Shown here piece by piece: positions 1 through 8,722 of a stretch of DNA of 64,000 nt (the stretch's first letter is position 1; every line of letters begins with the position of its first letter). The DNA is from Clostridium tagluense. GTDB lineage: Bacteria > Bacillota > Clostridia > Clostridiales > Clostridiaceae. The notes beneath the pieces were generated by a model. The model was not told where the DNA came from. It did no database searches and saw only the letters and a list, made by a program, of their open reading frames with translations. A program made the translations under genes and the position numbers. The stretch lies in contig NZ_BHYK01000009.1 in assembly GCF_003865095.1 (NCBI RefSeq), positions 115,412-179,411 on the forward strand, in the 5' to 3' direction.

Positions 1-159
1 GAAGCAATATTTTTATCTGATAGAATATATGTATTATCAGATAAACCAGCAACTATAAAAAAAGAAATAATTGTTGATTTACCTAAAAATAGAACTGCAG
101 ATATAGTTACATCAGAAAAATTCAATGAAATAAAGAGAATTATTTTACAAACATTATAA
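1..159 (+). CDS. ABC transporter ATP-binding protein, C-terminal end (NitT/TauT type), partial
   Basis: Frame 1 is open from the first base to a TAA at 157-159 and encodes 52 residues. The stretch EAIFLSDRIYVLSDKPATI is typical of the region after the H-loop in nitrate/sulfonate/taurine-type ABC ATPases, where the usual text is EAVFLADRV followed by VLS and P. The protein would energise uptake of a small anion or a thiamine-precursor-like substrate at the inner face of the membrane; the substrate cannot be told from this end. The start lies outside the window. A strong terminator follows directly. Confidence 0.75.
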   Translation, partial: EAIFLSDRIYVLSDKPATIKKEIIVDLPKNRTADIVTSEKFNEIKRIILQTL

Positions 160-172
160 GGAATCTTAAAAA

Positions 173-229
173 ACAACCCAATAAAACATCCACCTTAAAA
201 TAATTAAGTTGGGTGTTTTATTGGGTTGT
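173..229. terminator. Long perfect-arm terminator hairpin
   Basis: The arms ACAACCCAATAAAACA and its complement TGTTTTATTGGGTTGT pair almost perfectly around a short AT-rich loop. The position, 14 bases after the transporter stop codon, makes this its transcription terminator; A-rich and T-rich flanks mean it could work in both directions. Confidence 0.85.
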
Positions 230-281
230 GCCTAAAAAAGGTATGAAAAATTAGTATTGTGATAAAATATAATATTAAGTC

Positions 282-343
282 ACATGAAGATAAATACTAA
301 GTCAATATAAATCGCATTTTTGACTTGGTATTTATCTTCATGT
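282..343. repeat. Stem-loop with AAGTCA...TGACTT inner stem
   Basis: Arms ATGAAGATAAATACTAAGTC and GACTTGGTATTTATCTTCAT form a stem of about 20 bp with two mismatches. The loop side reads GCATTTTTGACTT, which also occurs in the hairpin at 22993-23051, whose outer stem has a different but still paired sequence. It may be a terminator or a member of a small hairpin repeat family. Confidence 0.6.
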
Positions 344-540
344 TCCTAGCTAAAAAAGAGATTATCTCAAAACCACAGTGTCATTTAGAAGACCTTTATG
401 AATTAGAACTTTACTACCAAAAAATAAATCTTTATTATTCATTTTCAAAAGTATGTAAATTAAATTTTGATGAACAATGGGTATATGCGAATAGGAAAAA
501 AGTTAGCGATGATATTAACAGCATATTAAAGAGCATATAA
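340..540 (+). CDS. Hypothetical protein of 66 residues, possibly a 3' gene remnant
   Basis: The reading frame from ATG 340 encodes a Lys/Tyr-rich soluble sequence ending in SDDINSILKSI. There is no clear ribosome binding site and the start lies inside the 3' arm of the hairpin at 282-343, so this may be the tail of a gene whose 5' part is gone. A TTG at 325 is an alternative start in the same frame. I do not recognise the family. Confidence 0.35.
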   Translation: MFLAKKEIISKPQCHLEDLYELELYYQKINLYYSFSKVCKLNFDEQWVYANRKKVSDDINSILKSI

Positions 541-707
541 AATAAATATTAAAGTCACTGATTTTTCTAGGAAATAGCATTTAGAGGTAGAATGGTTTTT
601 ATATTCTCTTTTTGCCATTAATACCATTAAAACAAGGTTATAAAATTTATTAAATGTGTACATTATATTAGTACAACAAACAAAATGTTTAAAGGAGGTT
701 ACATAAT

Positions 708-890
708 ATGCCATACAGAAGTTTAGTACCAGAAGCAAAAGCAGGACTAAATAAATTCAAAATGGAAACTGCAAATCAGTTAGGAGTAAGCTTTACAGAC
801 TATAATGGTGACTTAACATCAAGACAATGTGGCTCAGTTGGTGGAGAAACGGTTAAAAAAATGGTAGAGCAATACGAAAGAAATTTATAA
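708..890 (+). CDS. Alpha/beta-type small acid-soluble spore protein
   Basis: The 60-residue product has the alpha/beta-type SASP layout: LVPEAKAGLNKFKMETANQLG near the N-terminus, with the E-A germination-protease site region, and DYNGDLTSRQCGSVGGET followed by VKKMVEQYE. Such proteins coat spore DNA, switch it towards an A-like form and protect it from UV, heat and peroxide; they are degraded by Gpr on germination. A strong AAAGGAGG lies at 691-698, ten bases before ATG 708. The sequence CATTATA at 661-667 resembles a SigG -10 element, but the -35 is unconvincing. A terminator follows. A Cys in place of the usual residue in RQCGSVGG is slightly unusual. Confidence 0.93.
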   Translation: MPYRSLVPEAKAGLNKFKMETANQLGVSFTDYNGDLTSRQCGSVGGETVKKMVEQYERNL

Positions 891-902
891 ATTTAATCAG
901 AT

Positions 903-938
903 AGGGTGTGCAGCAAAGTTGCATACCTTGTTTTTTTG
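903..938 (+). terminator. Terminator of the spore protein gene
   Basis: The stem AGGGTGTGCA / TGCATACCT is followed by a run of seven T bases, immediately after the SASP stop codon. Confidence 0.8.
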
Positions 939-1054
939 TAGTAAATACAAACAAATGCAATTTGAATTTATAATAATTAATTGATTATCTATTCAGTTTA
1001 TCTATTTGACTTATGGTATATAAAAGGATATAATAAATCTCGTAGTGTTAATAC

Positions 1055-1129
1055 GGCTCCTTGGTCAAGAGGTTAAGACGCCACCCTCTCACGGTGGATT
1101 CAGGGGTTCAATTCCCCTAGGAGTCACCA
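1055..1129 (+). tRNA. tRNA-Glu (anticodon CTC)
   Basis: A full cloverleaf can be drawn: acceptor stem GGCTCCT pairing with AGGAGTC, D-arm, anticodon stem CCACC/GGTGG with loop CTCTCAC, T-arm AGGGG-TTCAATT-CCCCT, discriminator A and encoded CCA at 1127-1129. The anticodon at positions 34-36 is CTC, which reads GAG. The 3' end of this gene recurs at 18104-18135, so the gene appears to be the integration site of the 17-kb island that follows. Confidence 0.95.
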
Positions 1130-1131
1130 AA
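1100..1131 (+). other. Putative attL: tRNA-Glu 3' end
   Basis: These 32 bases, covering the T-arm, acceptor 3' strand and CCA, recur with one mismatch at 18104-18135. Duplication of a tRNA 3' end at both borders is the usual sign of integration by a tyrosine recombinase. Confidence 0.7.
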
Positions 1132-1143
1132 ACGTAAACGTTG

Positions 1144-1186
1144 ATATAGCAGGCTTTACAGCAATGTAAAGCCTGCTATATTTTTG
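1144..1186 (+). terminator. tRNA-Glu terminator
   Basis: The hairpin TATAGCAGGCTTTACA / TGTAAAGCCTGCTATA with a T-run directly follows the tRNA. A diverged copy of the same terminator, with paired base changes in the stem, follows the tRNA fragment at 18140-18186. Confidence 0.85.
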
Positions 1187-1246
1187 TTTCCCACAATTTT
1201 AACACATAAGTTTCAGAAAGGTTTAGAATGTATTGGGTAAATATCT

Positions 1247-1360
1247 GGAGTGGCTAGTCATAACGATGGCTTATGGATTGCTGTGGTTGAAAGTGCTAAA
1301 AGATTGAATTTATCTATGAATATTCAAGAACTAAAAGCAAGATATGTAAATGAGTCATAA
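1247..1360 (+). pseudogene. 3' remnant of an unrecognised gene
   Basis: An open frame without a start reads GVASHNDGLWIAVVESAKRL and continues to ARYVNES before TAA 1358-1360. The composition looks like real protein. The upstream text (FQKGLEC before a stop) suggests coding sequence that has decayed. A related AGAAAGGTTTAGAATGT segment occurs near the right border at about 18014. Family unknown. Confidence 0.4.
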
Positions 1361-1370
1361 CTTAGACAAA

Positions 1371-1400
1371 AAGCATCGGTTAGATATCGGTGTTTTTTTG
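1371..1400 (+). terminator. Terminator after the remnant gene
   Basis: A short hairpin, CATCG/CGGTG, is followed by seven T bases just after the remnant stop codon. Confidence 0.5.
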
Positions 1401-1402
1401 TT

Positions 1403-1935
1403 GTTTCTTAATATTAAAGAAAAGTTAAGATGGATTGTTTAGTAGATAACGAGTTATTTTGATTTATTATACAAATTTAGAAGGAATATGATAGAATGAT
1501 GTAGAAAATATATATGAGAGGTTTTACATCCATTAATTAACACCATAAGCAAATTAATTACTTTATATGCATTCTAATTTAGATTGTACTTATTATAGAT
1601 AATGCCTAAACTGTTGATTTTACTTAGTATGTAAATAAATGTTAGCATTTTTGATCGTTTATAGGTAGAAAGATTGTTGGTAGAATGTTTTAGAAGTATT
1701 TATGAGTATTATGTCTAAAATGGGAAGTTCATCTTTAAATTAGTTAGTAGTAGTTTATATGGTTAATAGTGTGAATTATAATAACTAAAATGTTAATGAT
1801 GGATTTGCTGAGTCTAGTAAAGATGGGTAGTGGATAATATTTTATTAATAAATAGCCTTTTTACCTTATGCATAAATGTATTTTTAAAGGAGCCTAGCAT
1901 ATAATGGTTGCATATACATTTGGGAGGAACAAAAC
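1403..1935. other. Non-coding stretch upstream of the first ATPase gene
   Basis: About 530 bases, very AT-rich, with stops in all frames. A TATAAT occurs at 1900-1905, but no good -35 lies at the right distance, so a promoter cannot be fixed. The ribosome binding site GGGAGGA at 1921-1927 serves the ATPase gene. Nothing else recognisable. Confidence 0.5.
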
Positions 1936-4005
1936 ATGGAATTAATTTGTGTTTATATTGAACGCTATAGAAATATAGAAAAACAAAAAATTATATTTAA
2001 TAATAATTTTATTATTAATATTGATATGCATGAAAATAAAGATGATATTCCAACAGTTAGTGTTGATATTAAAGAAAAAAAAGACATTAATGAGATTAAT
2101 ATTTATGGAGAAAATATAAAAAATATAACTGCTATAGTAGGGAAGAACAGTACTGGAAAAAGTAATTTCTTAAACTGCATAGGAAATTTAGAAGAATCTA
2201 GTCAAGATGGTCAATTCATTATTATATATAAAGGTACTAATAAAAATATAATTATTGAAACAGTTAATGTAAATCTATATTGTATTAATCAAAAGTCTAT
2301 CATTGAAAGTGATAAAAAAGAAGGTTATTCTTCACTATTTGTATATAAAGATAACAAGATTGAAGAATATAAATTAGATGAAGAAAATAGTTACCAATTA
2401 ACTAAAATGGATAAACACACTAGAGCATTATCCAATATTGAATATCTTAGTATTGGCGAAGAGTTCAATAACATCAGGGGAGATAGAGTTAATGGAACGC
2501 GTCCGCTAAATAGATTTGGAGCGCCATATAATAAAAAATCTTACTTATATGAATTTATATATCTTACTGGAAAAAACGAAGAAAATTATACAACGAATCA
2601 TCTGAAATTATGTTTTAATCTTGAAATTATAAACAAAGATAATGATGATAAAAAAATTTATATATTACCTCAATTTGATATTTGTAAAAAATATTTAGAA
2701 CTTGATAAAGTTAAATTTAAAGAAGTTTTTTTAGTTGCTTTATTAGATAAACGATTAGATATAATTCAACATCATATAACTAGAGATGATGTTCAGGAAT
2801 GGGAAAAATCGAGATTAGATACATATCTAATGGAGTACGATTCAATAAAAAAGGAAATTTATGGTTTGGAAGAAGATATAACTAAAATTATTGCTGAAAA
2901 AAATACGTTAAATAACAAGCTAAACCATTTGGAAGAAAAATCAGTGGTATGTAAAGAATATGTAAAGTTTTTAACTGAATTATTTAGTATAGTAAATAAT
3001 TCGGAACATTTTGAATTTAGATTTACATCAGAGTCAAAGATAGAAGCAACTATAAATTTAAAAGACATAATAGAGGATGAACTTGTTAAAGAATTTACTA
3101 AGTTGTTAGAACTAGATTACCATATGAATATGTATGGTGCAGATTATGCGCTTGTAACTAAAACCATTAAACCATCAATTATATACTTATCAGAAGGACT
3201 AAAATATTTAAACTATGTATTTGGAGCATTAGATAGGTCACTTACTATTAATAAAAAAGAATTAGAAGAAGAAAAATACAAAGAACTAAATAAAGATGGA
3301 CAAACCACAGTACTATTACTAGATGAGCCAGAGGTTCATTTTCATCCAGAATGGTCAAGAACATTTATAAATGAGTTAGTTAAATTTATTACTAAAAATT
3401 ATAGCAAATTTAATTTTCAAATTATAATTACAACACACTCACCATTCATTTTAACCGATATATTTGAACAAAATGTAATTAAATTTATAAAGAATGATGA
3501 TGGTAAAGCTATTGTTGAAAAATCTAATATAGCTTCTTTTGGAGCGAATATACATACTTTATTAACTAAATCATTTTTCATGAATAGTACTATTGGAGAA
3601 TTTGCTAATCAAAAAATAAAAAATGTAGTAAAAATTATGGATAAATATAAAGAATTTAAAAATAAAAGTGAAATTGAAAATATAGAATTTAAAGAAGAAT
3701 ATAAAAAATATATGAATTGCAAAGAAGAGGATGAAATTAATATAGATAAATTAAAAGAAAATATAAAATATATTATTGATAATATAGGCGAGCCTTTAAT
3801 TAAAAGAAAGTTAGAGGAAATGCATAGGATAACCTTTCCGGAAGATAAAAAAGATTACGAATTAGAGATTGCAACCTTACAAAGAGAAAAAGCCGAATTG
3901 AAAGAAATCTTAAGAGATAAAGGACTTGATAAAGTTGAAACTATAATGAAGTTATTGGATAGCAAGATTAGAGAATTAAAAGAGAGTGCTGGAGAAGAGG
4001 CATGA
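1936..4005 (+). CDS. AAA/ABC-type ATPase of a Septu-like defence pair (PtuA-like)
   Basis: The 689-residue protein has a Walker A GKNSTGKS at residues 69-76, a long helical middle (about 280-350) that probably forms the coiled-coil insertion, a Walker B/D-loop LLLDEPEVHFHPEW near residue 460-473, and an H-loop ITTHSPF near 500. This is the layout of overcoming-lysogenization-defect/RecF-like ATPases used as the sensor subunit of Septu and retron-linked systems. A charged C-terminal helix follows GEFA. Its stop codon overlaps the start of the HNH gene by four bases (ATGATAA), so the two are translated together. In Septu, PtuA assembles with the nuclease PtuB and phage infection is thought to unleash DNA cleavage. 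The family is clear; assignment to Septu rests on the neighbour. Confidence 0.8.
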   Translation: MELICVYIERYRNIEKQKIIFNNNFIINIDMHENKDDIPTVSVDIKEKKDINEINIYGENIKNITAIVGKNSTGKSNFLNCIGNLEESSQDGQFIIIYKGTNKNIIIETVNVNLYCINQKSIIESDKKEGYSSLFVYKDNKIEEYKLDEENSYQLTKMDKHTRALSNIEYLSIGEEFNNIRGDRVNGTRPLNRFGAPYNKKSYLYEFIYLTGKNEENYTTNHLKLCFNLEIINKDNDDKKIYILPQFDICKKYLELDKVKFKEVFLVALLDKRLDIIQHHITRDDVQEWEKSRLDTYLMEYDSIKKEIYGLEEDITKIIAEKNTLNNKLNHLEEKSVVCKEYVKFLTELFSIVNNSEHFEFRFTSESKIEATINLKDIIEDELVKEFTKLLELDYHMNMYGADYALVTKTIKPSIIYLSEGLKYLNYVFGALDRSLTINKKELEEEKYKELNKDGQTTVLLLDEPEVHFHPEWSRTFINELVKFITKNYSKFNFQIIITTHSPFILTDIFEQNVIKFIKNDDGKAIVEKSNIASFGANIHTLLTKSFFMNSTIGEFANQKIKNVVKIMDKYKEFKNKSEIENIEFKEEYKKYMNCKEEDEINIDKLKENIKYIIDNIGEPLIKRKLEEMHRITFPEDKKDYELEIATLQREKAELKEILRDKGLDKVETIMKLLDSKIRELKESAGEEA

Positions 4006-5033
4006 TAAAGATACAAGTTAGTGAGCGTAAGCTGAAAGATATAAAAAATAAGCATTGGCAGTGGTTTAAAGATAATATATTGAAAAATTGGATAGCTAAA
4101 ATGACAAGAGAAACTGATAACGAATTTCTTGAAATTTTTTTTAAAGATAGAGATAGTTTTAATAAATGGTCTAATAATATAAAAAAGGGTAACATAAAAA
4201 TATGGATTAAAGAGCAAGAAGATATAAAATTTGATGTATTTAAGGAATTTATAATAGGAAATGTAAATAGTTTGAATGAACTAAAAAATCAATTAGGGAT
4301 TATTCGTGGAACTGAAAATAATATAAAAAAGTATTTTGAAAATCAATATAATAAGTTTAGAGATTTTCAAAATCAATGGGGCGGAGCTTATTTAATTGAT
4401 GAATTAAATATTAATGTATGCCCTTATTGCAACAGGAACTTTATAGACACATATGTATATGATAAAAAGAAAAAACTTGTCTCAAATGCTCAATTAGATC
4501 ATTTTTATGCAAAAGAACAATACCCTTATTTTGCAGTATCTCTTTATAATTTAATTCCATGCTGTGCTGTATGTAATCTTGGAAAACTAAATGATAATAA
4601 ACAAATTATCTATCCTTATGAAGAATGCTTTGGAGATTTTGCAAAGTTTGAAACTGGTTTTATAAATGATAGTGAAGAAAAAAGTTATGATATAAGTTAT
4701 TTATTAGGCAATTCGGATAATTTTAAAATTGAATTAAAGCCTCAAGATCCCAATAGTGATAAAGGAAAGAAAATACAAAACTCAATAAATACTTTTCATC
4801 TTGAAGATTTATATAATTTTCATAAAGATTATGTGAGAGAACTTATTAAAAAAGCAATAATTTATAATGAAAGCAGAATAGACGAGCTATACACTCAATA
4901 TCCAGAACTTTTTAAAAGTAGAGAAGAAGTAGTGCAAATGGTAGTTTCAAATTACATAAGTAATAAAGATTTAGGAAAAAGACCACTAGCAAAATTGACA
5001 AAGGATATTTGTGAGGAATTAGGATTAATATAA
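4002..5033 (+). CDS. HNH endonuclease of a Septu-like pair (PtuB-like)
   Basis: The 343-residue product has the zinc-binding HNH core CPYCNRNF at about residue 140, LDHFYAKEQYP about 25 residues later and LIPCCAVCN near 185. This is the arrangement of PtuB/TIGR02646-like nucleases: two CxxC pairs hold zinc and the His of LDHF is catalytic. The C-terminus ends RPLAKLTKDICEELGLI, matching the end of the second HNH protein of the island. It overlaps the ATPase gene by four bases. It is the likely effector that cuts DNA on activation by the ATPase. Confidence 0.82.
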   Translation: MIKIQVSERKLKDIKNKHWQWFKDNILKNWIAKMTRETDNEFLEIFFKDRDSFNKWSNNIKKGNIKIWIKEQEDIKFDVFKEFIIGNVNSLNELKNQLGIIRGTENNIKKYFENQYNKFRDFQNQWGGAYLIDELNINVCPYCNRNFIDTYVYDKKKKLVSNAQLDHFYAKEQYPYFAVSLYNLIPCCAVCNLGKLNDNKQIIYPYEECFGDFAKFETGFINDSEEKSYDISYLLGNSDNFKIELKPQDPNSDKGKKIQNSINTFHLEDLYNFHKDYVRELIKKAIIYNESRIDELYTQYPELFKSREEVVQMVVSNYISNKDLGKRPLAKLTKDICEELGLI

Positions 5034-5091
5034 TAAACTGAAGTTGTAACAATACTATAAAAAGTAATACAAATAAATGGAACAGTTTATT

Positions 5092-5131
5092 ATTCTGAAC
5101 TTCACATTATCCATATAATGAGAAGCTGATA
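5092..5131. repeat. Imperfect palindrome of the island TATTAT/ATAATG family
   Basis: The text CTTCACATTATCCATATAAT followed by GAGAAG is a short hairpin 60-100 bases after the HNH gene. Related palindromes lie at 6478-6520, 8275-8320, 12417-12450, 14091-14138, 15384-15412 and 17938-17968, each downstream of a gene. Confidence 0.45.
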
Positions 5132-5259
5132 TTACTAGAGAAAAGTAATTAACTACGAGAAAAATATAGATAAATTATAGCTAACCTGAATTGTATTTAG
5201 TTGAAAATTGAATAATACATATATATTATATAAGTTTTTAATATAGGAGGGAAATAAGT

Positions 5260-6468
5260 GTGGGGGTTGAACTAATAACATCAGGATTCTTCGCTGGTAA
5301 ATTTTATGAGGTAGTTGATTCAGTTGAGTTATCAATAAGGATTATATCTCCGTTTATAGGAAGAACTACTGCATTTAAACTTGCAGAGTTCTTGAGAAAT
5401 AGTCCTAAGGTTAAGTGTCAAATTATAACAAGATTCTATCGTGAGGATTTTATTCAAGGGGTAAGCAGTATTGAAGGATTGAATACTTTGCTAGATTCAG
5501 GTGCTGAACTTCTTGCATTACTTGGCTTACATACAAAGTTATATGTATTTGATAAATATTCTGCCATACTAGGGTCTGCAAATTTCACTAATGGCGGATT
5601 TTTTACTAATCATGAATTAAGTGTCTTTATTGACTCTGATGAAGTTATTGGTAATGAGTGCAATATGCACTTTGAAGAACTGTGGAATAGGATAAAAGAT
5701 ACTGGAGAGGGTCAGATAACAAAAGAATGGATAGAAAAAGAGATTGTCGATGTAGCAAAATCGTCAAAAGGCCTAATAAAAGGTGTATCAAAAGGTAATT
5801 TTGTTAAGCGCGGAGCAAGATTAAATACCGAGCCGTGGACACCTGTAGATGAACAACCCAAAGATGCTATTCCTGTTAAAATAACTGATATACTAGAAGA
5901 AGTGTTAAATAGCGAAATCATGCAACATTCAAGTAATGCTTGGCTCAAATTTAATTCTAAATCTACTGATAGACTAGATAATAGCGTGAACTTTTTGAGG
6001 GAAAGAAAGAGCTCTGATTTAAACCGCGTTTACTTTTAAAAAAAACCTACTGGTATTAAGGACAATGAGGTTGTTTATATAGTTGCTCTAAGTTATGATG
6101 ATGAAAATAAACCATCACCTATGATTATTGGTAGAACAATAACAAATGGGTATAACAAAAAGAATGTTGCGACGGAGCAAGAGATAGCAGCAGACGATAG
6201 TAGACAAGATTACCCATATTACATTGAATTTATAGAAGGAAGATTCATAGATGCACCAATAAAAAATACATTACCGTTGCAAAAACTATACAATTCTGTT
6301 GGAATAAACACATATCCAACTACAGCAGTTAATCCAACGGCTAATAGAGAATCCTTAAACAAGATACATTCTCAAATGTGTCATTTGAAAATTACTCAAA
6401 TGGCAATAGACTTTTTAGATAAAGAGTTAGAAAAGTACTTCAAGAAATATGGATATATGGATTTATAA
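5260..6468 (+). pseudogene. Phospholipase D-like nuclease gene interrupted by one in-frame stop
   Basis: The frame opens at GTG 5260 behind AGGAGGGAA and runs to TAA 6037-6039 (259 residues), then continues in the same frame without further defect to TAA 6466-6468. The N-terminal part has one HKD motif, HTKLYVFDKYSAILGSANFT, near residue 90; such proteins dimerise to build a PLD active site and some act as nucleases. The stop sits at the front of an A-run (TTT TAA AAA AAA), where a single A to T change from Lys AAA would create it. The part after the stop is an unrecognised C-terminal domain containing SYDDENKPSPMIIGRTI. Either the gene is freshly broken or the first 259 residues are made alone. 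It follows the HNH gene by 226 bases. Confidence 0.65.
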
Positions 6469-6680
6469 TAAAAGCTAACTTCCTATTATTCATATACTAA
6501 TTATGTTAATAATGGGAATTTAAAATATGTGAAACACTTTATAGGTGTAGTGGATATGAGCGAAATCTGAAGTCATTTTTCAGTTAAAGAGTTATGTCAA
6601 ACTTGTATTTTTATGCGACACATGAATGATGTAAAACAATTTAATAAATAGTAATTTATTTTGTAAGAGAGGTGATCAAT

Positions 6681-6996
6681 ATGGAAGATGTGAAAGTGAT
6701 AACTAAAAAAGATGTGATGGAAGAGTTGCAACTATTGATTGAAAAATACAAATTTAATTTCTATGATTGAACTTAGTGGAAAAGATGATGCTGATTTTAA
6801 AATTGGAGCATTTTTGCAAGTATTATTAGAATATCATAGTATTTCGGCAGAAACAATTGCATTAATGTCTGGAGTTAGTGAAAAAGAAGTTGTTTATTTA
6901 TTGGAAACTCCTAAGTTAGTATCTTTAGAAAGTAAATATAAAATATCTAAAACAGTAATGTCAGTACGCTTCTTATTTAAAGAATTAGAATCATAA
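6681..6996 (+). pseudogene. HTH gene, first copy, broken by a 110-bp deletion
   Basis: The DNA from about 6610 is nearly identical to 14200-14701, including 70 bases upstream of the start. After 24 codons the copy jumps from one AATTTAAT to a second one; the 110 bases between these 8-bp repeats, present at 14346-14455 in the other copy, are missing and the frame shifts to an immediate stop. The remaining 3' part (SMIELSGKDDADFKIG onward) stays open and could start at TTG 6739, but has no proper ribosome binding site. It lies just upstream of an HNH gene. Confidence 0.75.
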
Positions 6997-7082
6997 GTTG
7001 CAGTTTAAGGTAGAGTGAATAAATAGGAATTTGTATATTAGTAAAACAGAAAAATATTTGAAATAAGATTTGGGGTGAGAAT

Positions 7083-8132
7083 ATGGATTATGATGAATTG
7101 AAAAATTTGCAAGAAAGAGTGGCTTATTTTACTAAAAAATATATGCCATTGTTTCAATATACGCATAATAGTGATCAAACACCTTTGTTTGATGATAAGA
7201 ATAATACATGTCGATTTTGTGGGAAAAGTTCTCCTAAAGTTACATTTAAGAAGAAAGCACATGCTATTTCTGAACTAATTGGAAATAAAGAGTTTGTCTC
7301 TAGAAATGAATGTGATGTTTGTAATGAGCAATTTGGTAATTCCTTTGAAGATAACTTGTCTAAATATTTAGGAATTACCAGAAATTTATCGCAAATTCAT
7401 TCAAAAAAAGGAGTACCTTCATATAAAAGTGAGAGTGGTAAAAGCAGAGTTGATTTTACTAATAAAGGGATTGTGATTCAAGATATTGAGGGTAGCAATT
7501 TTATTGAAATGAAAGAGAACGGTATGCTTATTCATTCGGTGCGACAAAGTTATTCTCCATTATCAGTTTATAAATCTTTTGTGAAAATGGCATTGTCCGT
7601 TTTACCTTATGAGTATATGTTTTATTTTTGGAGTACAGTAAAGTGGTTAGGAGAAAAGAGTGATGCAACATCTTACTATGATATGAAAGATTATGAATGG
7701 ATAATTGAGCGTTTTGTTCCAGGACCACGACCACTTTCTTTAACTCTACATGGATTTATTCGTAATAATGATGTAATTGAAGTTCCTTTTTATCAATTTG
7801 TATTAGAATTTGGTAATTATATATATCAAATAGCAGTGCCATGCAAGTTTAAAGATTATAACTTAGGTAAGAGTAAAAATAAAATAACAATTTACCCAAT
7901 GCCACATGAATTAGAATTTATTAAGTTTCAATTTGGCAAAATTGAAACTAATTTTAAAGTTATGAATAACCCTAATAAAATAAAAGGTGAGAAATTAGAT
8001 GTATTTATGGGTTTTGAAAATTGTGAAATATATGATGGAAATGGAAAGAAAATAGATGATATATTAAAAGAAGAAGGAATTAACTTGAAGGAAAGATTAA
8101 AATATAAGCCAATTAACCTAAACGAAATTTAA
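7083..8132 (+). CDS. HNH endonuclease-like protein with N-terminal zinc finger
   Basis: The 349-residue protein has CRFCGKSSPKVTFKKKAHAI at residues 39-58, then NECDVCNEQFGN about 20 residues later. Two CxxC pairs flanking a His in this spacing are typical of the HNH_5-type zinc-binding nucleases. The rest, about 260 residues, is predicted to be mixed alpha/beta and is not recognised; it may recognise the target. GGGGTGAGA precedes ATG 7083. The gene sits directly after the broken HTH copy, which may originally have been its partner or regulator. Likely a restriction-type defence gene, by context. Confidence 0.6.
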   Translation: MDYDELKNLQERVAYFTKKYMPLFQYTHNSDQTPLFDDKNNTCRFCGKSSPKVTFKKKAHAISELIGNKEFVSRNECDVCNEQFGNSFEDNLSKYLGITRNLSQIHSKKGVPSYKSESGKSRVDFTNKGIVIQDIEGSNFIEMKENGMLIHSVRQSYSPLSVYKSFVKMALSVLPYEYMFYFWSTVKWLGEKSDATSYYDMKDYEWIIERFVPGPRPLSLTLHGFIRNNDVIEVPFYQFVLEFGNYIYQIAVPCKFKDYNLGKSKNKITIYPMPHELEFIKFQFGKIETNFKVMNNPNKIKGEKLDVFMGFENCEIYDGNGKKIDDILKEEGINLKERLKYKPINLNEI

Positions 8133-8722
8133 TATTTGCATCGGTATTCAAAATAATAAAATAACCTTATTTGGTGTGAGGTATAAATTCCAATTTGTCG
8201 ACTTGAGTTAACATAATTATAAATCCAGATCTTTCTTAAATTACGAAATATCTATGAAAGGAAATTAAGTTAACTGCGAATTATCCATAAAACTGGACAT
8301 GTTGTGTCTATAATGGGAAGTGTGCGCCTCGTTTTCGAACAATCTATATAGAAATACATAATAAGTCTTATAAATATGCCTAATAATACAGCTAAGGGAA
8401 TAGATGATAAAGATGAAAAGAAGCAAAGGAATACTTTGATATATGGGCTGTTGAAATGATTACGTCAATCCATAGAGAAAGCGACAAACCCTCTGCAGTT
8501 CGTAGTAAAATGTAAGGCGAGTGTTTACCGAAATAACGAATAAATTTGGAATACACGTTAGAGTATTAATAGATTTTTTTTAGCAGGGCTCTTATGAGAT
8601 ATATTCTTAAAATGATAAAAAGTGTGCAGATGAATTTAAAACATAACGTTTATTATAATGTGTCTTTATTCAGATTCACATGATAGCTATATAAATTTTA
8701 TTGTATACAAAGGAGGAAGCTT
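8133..8722. other. Mostly non-coding gap with a decayed coding remnant
   Basis: About 590 bases. At 8426-8515 a startless frame reads KEYFDIWAVEMITSIHRES and ends at TAA; it looks like the tail of a lost protein gene. A palindrome of the island family, AATTATCCATAAAAC then TATAATGGGAAG, lies at 8278-8320. The end carries GGAGGAAGCTT, the ribosome binding site of the next ATPase gene. Confidence 0.4.

Noticed and set aside
3855..4217. Minus-strand frames across the ATPase/HNH junction
   Set aside because: They are shadows of the strongly supported + strand genes and are rich in Phe/Leu/Ser, typical of the antisense of AT-rich coding DNA.
6739..6996. Independent 85-residue gene from TTG 6739
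   Set aside because: The text is the 3' part of the HTH gene copied at 14276-14701, displaced by a deletion; no ribosome binding site precedes the TTG.
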